Below, one piece after another: positions 1 through 13,272 of a stretch of DNA of 64,000 nucleotides. The notes under the pieces are model-generated. The model made no database searches, was not told where the DNA came from, and saw only the letters and a list, made by a program, of their open reading frames with translations. The position numbers and the translations under genes are program-made. Source of the DNA: Lampris incognitus (Eukaryota > Chordata > Actinopteri > Lampriformes > Lampridae). The DNA lies in NCBI RefSeq assembly GCF_029633865.1, contig NC_079216.1, positions 63,704,006 to 63,768,005 on the forward strand. The letters run 5' to 3'. How positions within the stretch are numbered: position 1 is the stretch's first letter; every line of letters starts with the position of its first letter.

Positions 1-1706
1 ATACTGCCTCTCCATCCACCGTGGGGTCGGGCAGTTTGCTGTCTATTGTGCGTCGGACAGCAAAGCCAAAGGAGGTGAATCAAGTGCAACTGGACTCGGG
101 ACATATCCGTGGACGGTAAAGCCAATTTCACAGACACAAAAGTGGGACTGGAACAAGTGGCGCGCCTCAGAAAGTGAGACGGGCTGAGAAATTGTCCACC
201 GACGAGTTGGTACGAGGGAAGAGTCAAACCGGCGTCCCTCCGCTTCTGGGAAATCAGCGTAGGGGTCGTGGTCTCTCGCCACTCCGTGTGCACTTTACTA
301 CGGAGGTGGAGTTCGAAGATGCCAAAAATCAATCATTTGGTTTCAATTACAGTGATGATTGCCAGCTAGTCTCTGAAACTCACAGCGGCAAACCCGGTAT
401 CTCGGGTCCTTCTTGGCGGAAGGCAGGAATATAGTGTTTTTTTACCGTATGGTTCGCTCGGCGGAGGCTGCTTGTCGGCTCTCTGCACTGTGTGTCTTTC
501 TGAGACGGGGGCCAGGTCGCGACCTTGCTCTCATATACTGCTGGTGAGTGGCCGCGTCCCAGCTCTTAAGCAACACTATATGATTAAGATCAATCCGCCT
601 TTTAGAGCTGTTGGGAGGACGGGGATCTCAGCTGACCCTGCGTAAACGCAGTTGTCGCAGAGGGTGACGTGGTTGTAAATGAGGGTCACGGTTCAGGTGC
701 CGGAGGTCGCCGAGGTTGGCCCTCTTTGTGCAAGAGGGCGCCCGGGTGCCTGCCGCCTCTTCGACCCTCGGATGCTGAACGCGCATTCGATTGCGCGGGG
801 GGCCGATAATGTAAAGCGCTCAAAGGCAACACAGGGGTCACCTCTGGGGCCCGTTGAGATGTGAAAGGTGACAGGCTGCAGGATCTGAGCCAATAAAACT
901 CAAAGAGCATCTGTCAGACGTCTCGGACAGGAGTGTTTGCTCAGCGATCGCGAGGCGCTCTTAAAGAGACACCGGGGCTTTGTGGACGGACAGGTGGGTC
1001 TCGCCGCAACTTCAGCACGGCGCTCGGGCCAGATCCCCGAGGCCGTGAGTGGCGCGGCGGCGTGTCCCACATTAGCTCGACCGCAGCTCGCTGAAACGGA
1101 CTCGCCTGAGCAGGACGAAACCCTCAGGGCGCCACGCCACGCCGCGCCGCGCCACGCCGCGGGCTTCGTCGGACAAAGATCCGCCGATGGCTGCATTCTG
1201 TCCACGCACCCAAGCTGTAAGGGCAAATACAGTACCCCGGGGGAGGGGGGGTGGGAGGGTTGTGGGAGTCATTGATAGGCTTTGGCTGTGTATGTGTACG
1301 TCTCGCCTCCTTTAATCAGGTTTCCCCAACAGCAAACACTGGGCGCCAAGTGAAGCGTTTCAGGCAGCGGGGCCTTTCAGCCGGGACAAAAGGTGGGAGA
1401 AGCGGCGGGACCCGAGGCCGGGCCCTCTCATTCTGTGAATGCCTCTCAGTTCTCCAGCGGAGCTCAAAAGGCCTTTGCCCTTCCAGCTGTAAAATTGGCT
1501 GACAGGGAGCCTCTAAAGTCCCCCCCCCCCCCCCAAGTCCTGCGAGTCCACGCCGAACCGCGGCATTCACCCAGGCTGATCGTGGCAACCGGGCTTTATG
1601 GCGAGCAGCTCACACACGGGAGGGTTCCCGGAGACAAATCCGTGCACAAAAAAACCCCACTTAAACGTTGTTTTTATACGTAAAAACAACAGCAATGTGA
1701 AGAAAG
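1..1706. other. intergenic, GC-rich, no gene seen
   Basis: CpG-rich between about 930 and 1,240 (CACGCCGCGCC-type repeats at 1,131-1,160) and at 3' parts, with a poly-C run at 1,520-1,535. Frames up to 112 codons exist on both strands but have no domain or splice context. A short motif around 78-110 (GTGCAACTGGACT, then ATATCCGTG) recurs in mctp2 intron 7 at 53,060-53,090, so it belongs to a dispersed repeat. Confidence 0.6.
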
Positions 1707-1784
1707 TTAGCCGTTCATCACAAGCAAGCGTAGGATCACCAGTGTGTGTGCGTATCTATCAGCAATAGAAATGAATTTCATTCG

Positions 1785-2171
1785 TTTACCTTTATTTAAC
1801 CAGGTTAGTCCCACTGAGATGAGAGACCTGGCCCAGACTGGCAGCAGTACACCAGCCTCAGCACACACCCGCATGAAGACGACAGAACGGCTCCAAGTGC
1901 AGGACGGCGTAAAAATGGAGGGAAAAGATTCAAACCCGTTATCAACATTTACCGTTTCCAAGAGACTCAGATTCCACAGACTTAACCGGACCTTCGCATT
2001 CGGTAGAGCCACCAAGTCCTGGAGTTTGAGTCTATTCTGCAGGCTATTCCGGGCAGATGGCGCAGAAAACATGAAGGCCTTCTTGCCCAGCTCCATCCCA
2101 GCTTTAGCACCGGTCATTTGCTCCTGACTGGGACATTTAAAAGTCCTACTCTCAAAGGTTTGCAAAGACAA
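1785..2171 (-). mobile_element. LINE 3' remnant (reverse transcriptase C-terminus and tail)
   Basis: The minus strand encodes GKKAFMFSAPSARNSLQNRL and LVALPNAKVR, resembling the end of CR1/L2/Rex-type LINE proteins. About 200 bp further on the strand reads CCTGGTTAAATAAAGGTAAAC, a common fish LINE 3' end (1785-1840 on the plus strand). The reading frame (154 codons to 1707) continues through the likely 3' UTR by chance. It is a degraded fragment without the catalytic domain. Confidence 0.45.
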
Positions 2172-5100
2172 ATGACGCTTAGCTGACCATTAACTGACAA
2201 ATTACATGGAAATGATACTCATGATACGTCATGATACAGGAGACAGTTCAATACAAAACACATACTACTTTTTTCTCCAACAGAATAAACCACCCAAGTG
2301 GGTACGGGATGAGATGGGGACAAGATATTTTCTTTATGCAGACTAAGGAGAATCAGTCATAACATGCCAAAGGGTAATTTGGTCACAATATTTTATGACA
2401 TTTTTTTTTTATTTTGGTTGGGAGGGGGGGGTCAGGTTTTCAAGATAAATCCTTTGGGCTGGGGATAAAACGACTAGTGGTGCAAAAGTGTTTGTTTATA
2501 CGCTAAAATATAAGCGGCTAGCTGCATCAAGGCTTCAAGACGTCCATAGGTGACCCTCTTAGGTGAGCATCTCGGCCGACTGATTACATTTAGCTTGACA
2601 AAAACAAACCCATTTGCCTCATCTGCTCCCCTACTGCCGCGGACGACGTCAGGAAAGGCACGCCACAGCACAGCCTCTGAAACGGACGCCAAGAGGGTAA
2701 AGAAAAAAAATTACAGCAAAAATGACGGACCGATGAGGACGGGGTGGCGGCCTTTCGCCTCCCTTCGCAAATGTACAGTATGAAATTGCTTAACAACAGG
2801 GTCGCGGCACGGGCACGCAAGGACGCTTTGAGGAGGACAGGGGAGGCGACGGGCGGGCGACAGGGAGCACAACAGTCAGGGGCCCGGCGCCATTGTTTAC
2901 ATGATTCCTGGGACCAGCTTTTCATCACGGCCAGACCCGCTCTCTATCAGGAAAAGAGAGGAAGGATTGTAACTTTGGCCCTATTGTTTAACAGCTCCCA
3001 AAGACGGAGGACACAGAAATTATTCTGAAGAGCAGGAGGCGCACGGCGGAAAGTGACCTTTAACTGCACTTCCTTAGCTGAATCTCATCCAATTAGAGCA
3101 CTGTATATTTTCCCTAATAGCGGCTGATGAGGCAGGGCGTATGAGCGAGCACGCCCGGCCGACGTTGCTATGCAGCGAGATGGCTGCTTAGCGCCGGAGC
3201 AGCGCTGGGGAATAAGTGAGCAGAGAGCTTTAATTTGATAGGGTTAGAATCCTGCAGGCTCCGGGGTCGCGGGTCACCAGGAGCTCGTCTCACACTGAAT
3301 ATGAAGAAATCAGAAGTAAATTGCTTACATCTGCTGCCGGTGGCTGCGAAGGCCGTGATTGGCTCCCAGAGGTGTGCACCACCTCACGCGGGCAGCGGAA
3401 GGGGGCCTCGGTTGCAAAGACGGCTTGTAATTGGAGTAATTCTGCATTAATAGATGTAAAAAAAAAAAAAATCCTCTAAGCAGCTGGTTTGAAAAGCGGC
3501 GCCTTTGCGAAACGCTTCGGGATCAACGGGGTGTTTTCTCTTCTCCGAACGTCTTCGCTTTTGTGACAACAGCCTCCTACAAATGCTGTGTCACGCCGAC
3601 GAAGGCGGCGGTGGCGGCGTCCCTTTGTGGGCGCTCGTCTGACACGGGAAACCGACGAGCGCGGCAGACGCGGAGGGCCACGCGAACATTTCTTCCCCCC
3701 CTTGTCATTGCCCAAAGCCACGAATGAGGAGCAACAGCTTGTGGTAGGACGGAGGTGCAAAGGTCAAAAGTATGAAATGATGCATCTGTACCCCCCCCCC
3801 CCCCGTCTCCATCCTGTCCATCTATAGAGGCTATATTAGAGCATCTACCTCCCTACTGCCTTACATCTGAGGTTAAACATGCTCCGTCCGCACTGAGATC
3901 CGCATCGCTCGTTAATTTTGATTACTGTTGAGCTGTTTTGCCAAGCTACGTATACTGTACATTTTCTCTTGTGAACATGACACTGTCTGGCGGTTTGTGT
4001 TTCTCATCACAGCCCCTACTTTGGGACTGTGTCCAACAGAAAATGAGACAGGCTGTGAATTATCACAAATGCTCTGGCAAATGACACTTCATTGGAAGGT
4101 CTTTGTCACCAATTATGTGTCTATTAAGAAACAGTCAATCAGTCAATGTGCAAATAGCTAACCCTCCAAGGACCAGCCATTGACAGAATGCTATCAATAG
4201 TCCATCTGATATGATTTAGCTGTGGAGAAACTATGGGCTCACCGTCGAGGCTCGACAACCCTGCAGCGAGGTAACGCTCGCTCCGGCTGGCCTGTTGACC
4301 AACGTTTATTTTAAGCACACTTTTAAACGAAACTACGTATTATCGGCACCCGCTTTCGAAGCCGCTCGCTGCAACCCGCGAGCCTGTTTGATCACCGGTA
4401 CACTGGGTTCCCAGCCATTTCTGCGCTTTGCAAAATTGAAAACCTCCACGTTAAGTGCAGACTAGCACACGTCCGTTGCGCAGCCCCAGCAGAAATGCAC
4501 CACTCTTCCTTTGTCATCGTGTCCTACGGCGACTCGTGCACCCGCTACATTTGACTAAACAAAAAACACAAATTGGATGTCTGCGAGACTAATTTGATTT
4601 CCCAAAATGCTGAAACCGAGACCCTGTTAGTTACCTAGAATGATGGACACTAATATTGTGTTTTCACTCCGTCACTGCAGTTCCACTCGCTATCTCGTCC
4701 CAATCAAAACAACTGCTTCCCAAACGTTATTACATTACGTTGCCATTTTGAGACAAATGACTGCAAAATGGCTCTGTCACATCACCGAAGCCCATGCACA
4801 AACACATTACAATTACTGGCTTACTCTGGTTTCACCGAGGCCCATCGCCTGAGTCAAGTAACTTACACACTTGAGATAATGGGTTGTGTGAGAAGACCGT
4901 CTCCTTGGATGTCCGCCTCTCAACCAAATACCAAAGCGGAATATAAATAGGGCTGCTTTTTTTTTTCCTTCTTTAATTTTTTTTTATTAGAATTATCTCA
5001 ATAAGCCAAGAATCTTCCCCCCCCTTTTTCCCCCAAAAGATTGTTTGTTTATAATTCTGCATATATGTTTTATTTTTAGCAGGCATTACACTGCCGTGAC

Positions 5101-5173
5101 AGCCGTCAACGGACTTGCGGAAACGAGAAGAAGAAGAAGAAAGAAGAAGAAGGCACATCTGCATCACATGGAT

Positions 5174-5210
5174 NNNNNNNNNNNNNNNNNNNNNNNNNNN
5201 NNNNNNNNNN
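5174..5210. other. assembly gap (37 N)
   Basis: A run of undetermined bases next to a GAA/AAG-rich purine tract (5130-5152), which is the likely reason the assembly or reads failed. The frames crossing it are not real. Confidence 0.99.
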
Positions 5211-8200
5211 GTCAAGGCCTGACGGGATTGTCAGTCGGGGAAATTATGAAATGAACGACAATCACGCGACATTAGCTTCGCCTTAACCAGCGGACCAGCT
5301 CCGGCAGGATCCAGTCGTCCTCTGACATTGCCTGATGTACCATCAAAAATAGCCGCCCAATATGGCCGCAGGGGCATATTCGAGGGCTAATATGTCTCGG
5401 ACAGTTATTCCATCCCATGAAATGCATGTGATTTGCCTTAGCTCGCTGCCATTAGGTAGATAAGTACATCTTTTCAATTTCCCCAAGCTCACAGGACGAC
5501 TCTTTATGTCCAGGATGGATCACACCAGCGGTGAGCGAGCCGAGGACCCGATAGTCCTCAACTATCCCCCATAATTACCGTGACAGACTCACTTAAGCTC
5601 CTCGTCCATCTAGCAGCATTACTGACATGGGTGGATCTCAGGACTCCTATTGTGCAAGAGGGGAGGGAGTCAGGCACCACCTGCAGAAGTGCAGCAGAGA
5701 TGTTGCACCGTAAACAGACTGGACCTCCATTGACGGGCGTCGGAGGTACCCCCACCCCCCACCCCCAACCCCAAACCCCCAGGATATGCTCAAAGAAGAA
5801 GAAGAATTAGATATCAACTCTTCATGTGCACGAAAGAGAGGCAAACATTCTGACGTCTTTTTTTTTTCATCGACTCCCTGCACAAAAACTGATCTCGGAG
5901 GCACAGGTAAAGGGTAAATTACAAGTCAACGCGTATCAAGCCTGCAAAAATAAGCCTTAATCATGTTCTGGCAAAACCCTAAATTATTCCGCTTTAAAAA
6001 AAAATTATTTTTTTTTAAAATCCCACCGAGCCGGAGGCCCCACGCCTTTTTGTTTTGCACATCTCAATACTTCTCTCCGTAACCCTCGTTTCATTTGTGA
6101 TTTGTGAGAAAAAAATAAATAGATAATAATTAAAAGCGGGAGTCCTCTGCAGCCCATAAATCACTGGTGGGTGTTCCAGCTGAGGTAGCTCAATAAGCCT
6201 TCCCTTAAACATTGGCCCATGGTAATGGGAATATCTGAGGGTCAATCGGGGTTAGGCGGTCTTCCTCAACAGGAAATGAGCTTTTGGTGAGCTGTGTTCC
6301 CAAGGTAATGAGCAATGTGTGTATGTGTGTTTAATCTTGACTAATATTGTTATAAAAACTGGCTAAATTATTAAAAACAAACAAATGGCAACATTGTACA
6401 GACCACCAATGTCATTGGATTTTGTTGCCTCACCTCACAACTTCCAACTGTACAGACGAGCTATACGCTAAAGCACTGCAACCGGGTTATACTTGGAGAG
6501 CAGCAGCACATGGTGGCTCACCTTTGCTAAGCAAACGTTGCTCTCAATGTGCGGCAAGCCCTTGTGGGGGGTTGGGACGGGCAAGGTCTCAAAAGAGCCG
6601 AGACATAACCTCTGTATTTTAGGGTCAAAGGTCATTGTTACGCTTGCAAACTCCTGCATTAGCAGCGGGCTTCCTAATTGTGCTCCAGTGTGCCTAACTC
6701 TTTATCTGCTTTCATCCTTTGCACACTTTTATTCATTTCCGTCCTCAAAGCAGGGCAGGGAAATTTGTGTTCCTTTTTTATAATGTGAGGTCTTTTTTGT
6801 GTGTGTGTGTGTGTGCGTGTGCCATCAAATGCATGTAAGGTAGCAGTCATAAGGTGCATGAATATCAAGTCCGAGGAGGTAAATGAGGGCTGCACATTGT
6901 GCGACCACGTGCATCTGGCGTGATTGGGCAATGTGGGGATAAATTGTCTTCAGCCGAGACATTTTGCTACTCAGCAAAATCTAAAATTGAATAGTGGAGC
7001 CCCGCGCACAATTACCATGATAAAGGTGAGCATAAAGTGAAAGAAAGGTAGAATAAATGGTGAAATTAGGAGCCCCTGCTTGCACGGCGTAACACCACCT
7101 TTGCATGTGCGCTGAAGAGACTTGGGAGATAAAAACAAAAATCAAAAAAAAAAAAAAAAAGCAAATGCATCTGTTCTATAAAGACAGTGTAAATACTTTA
7201 TTCATATGATGTTAATTTCACCCTGCCATTTTGATCACGTCATTCTCTCTGGAAAATTGCAATTAAGTTTGGAGAGATAAAACATGCCAACTGCTCTGCA
7301 TTTCAAGGCTTGATTGGCCTATCAGCTAGTCGGTATGCTGCCATGGTTTTCATCACTGTTAATTGATCCTTTCTTTAATTAATCTGGAAAGGAAAGCCCA
7401 TATCTCTATCCTGTTTGATCGTCTCCTCTGTCTGTCATAACACAATAAAGGCCCTATCCCACTGCTACTAACTCTGTCTTAGCCTCTCGCGCTGGCTCCC
7501 TGCCAAATGGACTATTTATGGTGCACCTAAAGGCAAGCCTGCTGTACGGAGTTCAATGGGTGGGTTCATTAACAGTGCTTTAGCGGGGCTACTTTTAATT
7601 TGCATGCAGTAGCACAGTGCTTTTAATAGGAATGAGAAGGTGAGTGGTAGGCTAAGCCCCTGTCTAACCCGTGGCTGGTCTAAGTATCGGTCTGCAAGCT
7701 GCCACCAACCACCACTGCCCCAATCAACACTTCGGTCCAACAACCGTCTTCTGCATCTGCTGTTTTGTCACATTTTGTCCCTTTGCTGGCACTCGTCACG
7801 CAGTGAAAGCATCCAATCCTCACGGCTTCCTGCGGATAGTTTGTTGCTGAAGTTTATATGAAAATAATTACTCTTTTCATCACGGGCCAAATAGGGTTTC
7901 GCTGGATGAAAGCCAGATTCTGACAATCCCAATACGTAAAGATGGCCGTTGCGGCCGGTGGAAACGTGGAGCCATTTCACAAGCCTCTGAGCAGATTGGG
8001 TGTGGTCCTCGGGCATGAGCATACCTGAACTGTTTTAAATTACTTTTCCTCCGCCGGAAAAAGCCTCCTGCCCTCTCTTTTGAGCGTTTCAACAGTGGGT
8101 TTGTGGTTCTGACAGATCTACCTGCTGTAATGGTTGCCCGTAGGAGGTGTGAAACAAGGTCTCAACACTTGGCTTTTTTTTTTTTGTGCTACGAACGTGT

Positions 8201-8512
8201 GGATCTTTTGTGCTCTCGGTTAAAGTTGCAATTGGACCATAAAGCATTTCCCCCCCACCCCCCCAACAGACTGTAAAGAAATGGATGGGAGGCAGCTGAG
8301 AAATGAACATGTGAGTATCTGTTTCTGTCTAATTAAATCCACAGAACAGCCTCGAGCCTTCCCCTGCCAAGTGCTGTGTCCACACCGCCCCGGCTCCATC
8401 CCACGGTAGCACACTGCCACCTATAGTCCAAACACTTGCACACCCCAAAACCTTTGCCTGTCTCCTTTCTGAATATTGAGAAGACAAGCTAGGTGGTAAC
8501 AACAGACAACAG

Positions 8513-8559
8513 ATGATGATGATGATGATGATGATTGATGATGATGATGATGATGATGA
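8513..8559. repeat. (GAT)n microsatellite with one interruption
   Basis: About 15 GAT/TGA units, with one TT break near 8,535. Confidence 0.95.
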
Positions 8560-11500
8560 AATCAGTCATCTGCTGGGGATAAAACACCCTTTTAAGATCA
8601 CATATCTCTTTTGATGGTTGGTTTTATTACTATTTGTACGATACACAGGCCACTTCCAACGAAACAAGTCCGAAGAGAGAAGAAACGCAGCCCCCAGCTC
8701 TTATGTGTTATCATCGGGAAATGTGTTTTCTTAGTGTGGTGTTCTGCAATGGGCCATTCGCCGTCGCTGCTCTTGAGAACAAAGCAAAAGAAGAAGTGAC
8801 AGCTGGAGGAGCAATTTTTGTCCATCAAGGGCTATTGAGAGTTCAATTATTTATCTTGTGAAGTGTTCCAAGGATGTGGTCAGCTCATCAGGGTCATAAT
8901 GCATGGAGCGAGAGGACATGTGCACGGCGTATCGAGAGAAGGATGTTGTTGCACGCTGAAAGAAGAAAAAAAAAAGAGAAAAGGAGGCAGCTAAAGCTTG
9001 TTTCCAGATACCAATCCTCCCACGGCCTCTCTTGTAGTGTGTGAGGAAGTCTTTGAGAAGCAGCCGGACATGCCACTATTGTCGAGGATGGACAGGGAAG
9101 AATACTTCTATTTTGTCTCTGTACCCAAATGTATCTCTTGACATGTTGAAAAAGTGTGTCAGGGTTTGCAGAATTCAAGGCAGGGCGTCTTCCTGCATGC
9201 TCAGTAACCCAGGTAGGAACATGAAAGACGGCTGAATCGGTTCCTCCGGATACGATGTTTACTGACAGCCGCTCATCTGAGTGACCTCTTCAGTCGTATG
9301 GATGAGTGATGAAACAAAGGCAGGATACACACGGATTCATTCCTCTGTGCCATAGTGTGCTCTGAAGAATGACACCCCCCCCACACACACACACCCCCCA
9401 CAAAAAATAAAATAACATAAAATGAAGCCGGTGAGCAATCCGGCACTTGTAGAGCCAGTTCACGGTTGCGCTGGTCATTCGGACACTTTACATCAAGGGG
9501 GCCAAAAGCTGTAAAATACCATTACGTATACATGATCCGCTGTACTAACTGCCCCGAGTTGCCCGGGTAGCAACGCTGTCGATAGTTTTTAATGCTGTCC
9601 GCTATAGATGTATAAGACTTATTTAGGAATGCTAAAACACAACCAGCAAACCCTTCCTCCACGCTAACATGCTTTTGAATTGAGGAGGTCCCCATGCAGA
9701 CAATGAGATCCCCTGAATTACGAGTCTCCGCAACAACAGCACGTGATGCTGAATCCATCACTAGTTTAGTGGCAAAATGGATCCCTTTCAGAGCTTCTGC
9801 TAAAGTCCATCCATTTCTCTCGGTCAAATGGACTCCGGAGAAGTGACTGATCTTATGCTGAACTCAATAATCCATAGTCGGGCCCAGCTTAAGTCCTGGA
9901 GCTGCACTGTGGGTATGTTAACAACATTAAATCACCTCAAATGTCTACATGATTCAATCTTTTCCACAGTGGACGACAAGTGAATTGGATTTCCCCAAAG
10001 TGGCTGTCCATTTCCTGTCTGTGTGTGACGAGCAGCTCGCTTGCTGGGGGAATTCAGACCCGCTCATACACACTCGGTCGCTGTATTATATTTAGCACCG
10101 AGCGTGTTCACACATCTTTCAACCAAAGAGTCAGAAGTGACTCGCTGTTACACGAGAATGGAAAAGAAAAAGAAAATAAGAACAAGACTCAAATTTAAGA
10201 ATTTCTGGTGTTGCTACGAGAGCTGCATTGCTGTTATTTTTTCCCCGTTTCTCTGGTGCTAAACGTCTTCTGATGAGGGGCTTTCTGCTTTCTTTTGCAC
10301 GCTCATATGTGCATGAAGCGTTCTCTCTCACTGTGCAGGGATATCTTCCTTTTGTCTAAACAGGCAGGCGTGATGCGGTCCCAGAATGTGTGCAGTTTAG
10401 CAAGACGAGGGCCCGGCCTTGTGCAGCCCTGTCACTGGCATTATATAGCACAGCGGCTCTTAGTGGCCATGACTCCGTGACCTGCTTTTCCCACACTTGT
10501 GCAGCGACTCCAGCGTGAATAGCTGCTGGCGCCTCTTCCCAGCCTGTCTCCTAGATCCTTGATTATGCTATTATACCGCGTACCACGCCTGTGTGTGTGT
10601 TTGTGCGCAGTCTGACAATGCCCCCCCAGGTCAGGTGTAAGAATAACAATCGGCGTCCCCTTCCATGTTCCTCAAAGACCACGTCTCACCACGACTCCCC
10701 CGAGCTCACGCTCGACGAGAATTAGGAAAAGTCGAGAAAATGAAGACGCGAGACGGAAAGGGCGTTTGCCCCTGTCGTGCGGCCGACGGTAAACGGGCAC
10801 CTGCCCCTGTCGTCTGGCACCGGTGAAAAAGTTGACCTATCCGCTGCGTCTTCCTCTCTCGACAGCATCTTTTTGGAGAAACGGGGAAAAACAGTGCACC
10901 CAAAAAATAAAATTAAAGAGACGACGCGAAAAACTGAAACAGCAGCTAGTGGCACTGAAGATTTTGGAAACCTTTGCAAAATCGCATTAACACCCCCCCC
11001 CCTTCTGTGCTTTCTTGTGTAATAACAGTGATCATTTTGATGATGATAATTCCACTGCTGGTCCCTAAAGCGTAAGGAGCATAATCATTTGTTGGTTTAA
11101 AAGAAGAAGAAGAAGAAGAAGAAAGAGAGAAAGAAAAACTTCCCCCGTGCCTGCAGCTGTAGATGTGGCGTGAGACAGGCGATGTGCATGTAGGCTGGGG
11201 AACGCTGATTCCCTTTGACGGACTGGGCCTGTTTGCTACCTGCCTAATCCCCAGCATTTTAAAAACCGTGTTTGGAATAAACTGACTGGAGGGGACTAGA
11301 GCCTCTCAGAGCCGTGGAAATGGAGAGCTCTTTAGGTTTGATTGGCAGACCCCGTCTGCAAGTCTTTTCTAGTGCGAGGCACCTGTCTCGGCCCTGGTGG
11401 AAATCCCTGTTCCACAGCCGAGAGACGCTAAAGCATTGTTTAATCCACCACCCCCCCTCCCCCATCCCCATCCCCATCCCTATCCCACCAACCACCACCA

Positions 11501-13272
11501 CAAAACAACAACAATAACAAACAAAAAAAACACAATTAACGTTAAGCGTTTGGTGGGGGGGGGATTATTTAGCGGGGCCCGTCCTCTGCAGGCAGCAGAC
11601 GCCGCCTGGTCCTGAGAGACGAGCACGTCCATCATCTTGTGATGGCCAAGCAATCCAATTAAAACAGGGATCTTTCAGGCGGTCAGCGCTGCCGATGGCG
11701 TTCAGCGTCCGACAATGACATTCCTTTGGTTTTTCATTTGGACCCATTGTGTTGCCAAGACAAAAGAGCGCTTTTCTGAACCAAAGCTAAAAGAGATGCA
11801 AAGCTTGAAAGGCCGTCAGTGGCTCGCGTAAGGAAAAAAAGAACAACCCCTTAGATCGACCTTAACATATCTGATTATGTTTGTTTATTCATGAGTTATG
11901 GTGGGAGTCGGGTGGGGGGGGGGCAGTTTTTCAGCTTCACAGACAGGAGAGTGTAAGTGTGTAGGTACCAAGGGTAGTGACTGTTCTGGTCCGAGCACCG
12001 GGATCGTTAATAAGACAAGCAGAGGTGCAGACTCTGGCGCTACGTGGGCTTCGCCACAGACCCTCTAGGCCGTGGTTGGAAGGAAGGCTGTGACTCAAAG
12101 AAGAGGATTTCACTTTTTTCAGGCAGCGAACCAAACGCGAGGCGGGGGCCCGGGGTCCCCCGGGTCAGCTAGCAGGTGGGAATGAGACTGAGCAGAGAGG
12201 AAAAACAGGACGGCAGAGTGGGGACGCCACATCTGGGCTGAATTAGGGAAGGCAATACGACGGGGCCAGAAAAAAAAAAGGGTTTGAGGATCTGGGAGGC
12301 AGATCTCCTTTCCTAAGGAACAGCAGGTTAGTGTGTCAGTGGGGGTGGGGGGGGGTTGGGGAAGGGGGGGGGCAGATGAGAGTGATTAGAGGTGCCCTTT
12401 GAGGAGCAGGTGCCTCTTCTACCTCTTGCTACTCGGCGCTGAATGGACGACCCATTAATCTTACATCGGCACAAGGCGTTTAAGCGGGCGGTGTTTTACG
12501 GCCTCGTCAGTTTCCGCGTCGAATATGTATATCACTTCAAATACCGGGTTTTAACGTATACTAGTGTCCGGTGCCGCGCGTCCCCGTCAACAAGCCCTAA
12601 AACTGAAAATGAATTCCATTAGTGTGCCTCCATAGAAGAGAGAAAAACAGTCGAGGGCCTCGTTTAATCACTGTAAGTGGATTACCTCACCTAACATTAC
12701 CTCATGGTCGGTTTGTGAACACATTATTTGAGAATATTACAATATAAATTCCCACCGCCAGCTGATTTAACATCCACTGACTACTGGCTGCCAACTATTA
12801 AAAAGGAGATACAGCCAAATGGGAGGATCCTAAGCCAAACTAGCGGCAGCGTCTAGTTCACAGGTTCATAATTCCCCCCCCCACGGCGGTGTTACAGTCC
12901 CCCCCCCCTGCTCGCCATACCCGGGGACGGACGGCTTTGAGAATCGATTCAGCGCTACATTAAGTAATCAAGCACACATTTACTCCAACTGTTTTGGGAG
13001 AAACGGGAGCATATCAAACAGGCATTAATGTCACTACTTGTGAAAGCGGAATAGTTTGGGGGCCATGTGAGCGCTTGTCAGACTTGGTCCACCCCATGTA
13101 AAGATGCTGCTGGCGGTTGGGCAGCAAGGAAGAGGAAGCTCTGGTTCTCACCCGGGTTATCCGGCATTTCCTCACCATGGTTACTGCCCTGCTCAAAACT
13201 ACTGAGCTGAATGGGGAGAGCAGCCGTGAACAGTCGTCTGCTAGAGGTGGAGCAGTTTGTCCAGCTAAAAGG

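Larger units (their letters stand above)
2172..13272. other. intergenic, no gene seen; candidate conserved non-coding stretches
   Basis: No exon-like frames. Homopolymer and simple repeats are scattered (poly-T 2401, poly-C 3791, GT 6801, poly-A 7145, GA 11101, C/A runs 11450-11520, G runs 12342-12372). The stretches 3,060-3,470 and 7,195-7,640 are repeat-free, AT-balanced and contain several homeodomain-type TAATT/ATTAA cores (AATTAATCTGG, TCCAATTAGAGC, TTAATTGATC). They look like conserved enhancers, but conservation could not be tested. Confidence 0.4.

Noticed and set aside
1251..1502. Similarity of SFNQVSPTANTG (1,310) to LFNQVSPTEMRD (1,795) suggesting a second LINE end
   Set aside because: Only a dozen bases agree (TTTAATCAGGTTTCCCC versus TTTAACCAGGTTAGTCCC); too short to call.
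3588..3827. Arg-rich 79-codon frame (MSRRRRRRW)
   Set aside because: GC-rich chance frame overlapping a CGGCGG-type repeat; no homology recognised.
9522..9827. 101-codon minus-strand frame (starts MTERNGWTLAE)
   Set aside because: Composition is protein-like, but I recognise no family, see no splice sites in phase and no neighbouring exons. A transposon remnant is possible; a protein search would decide.
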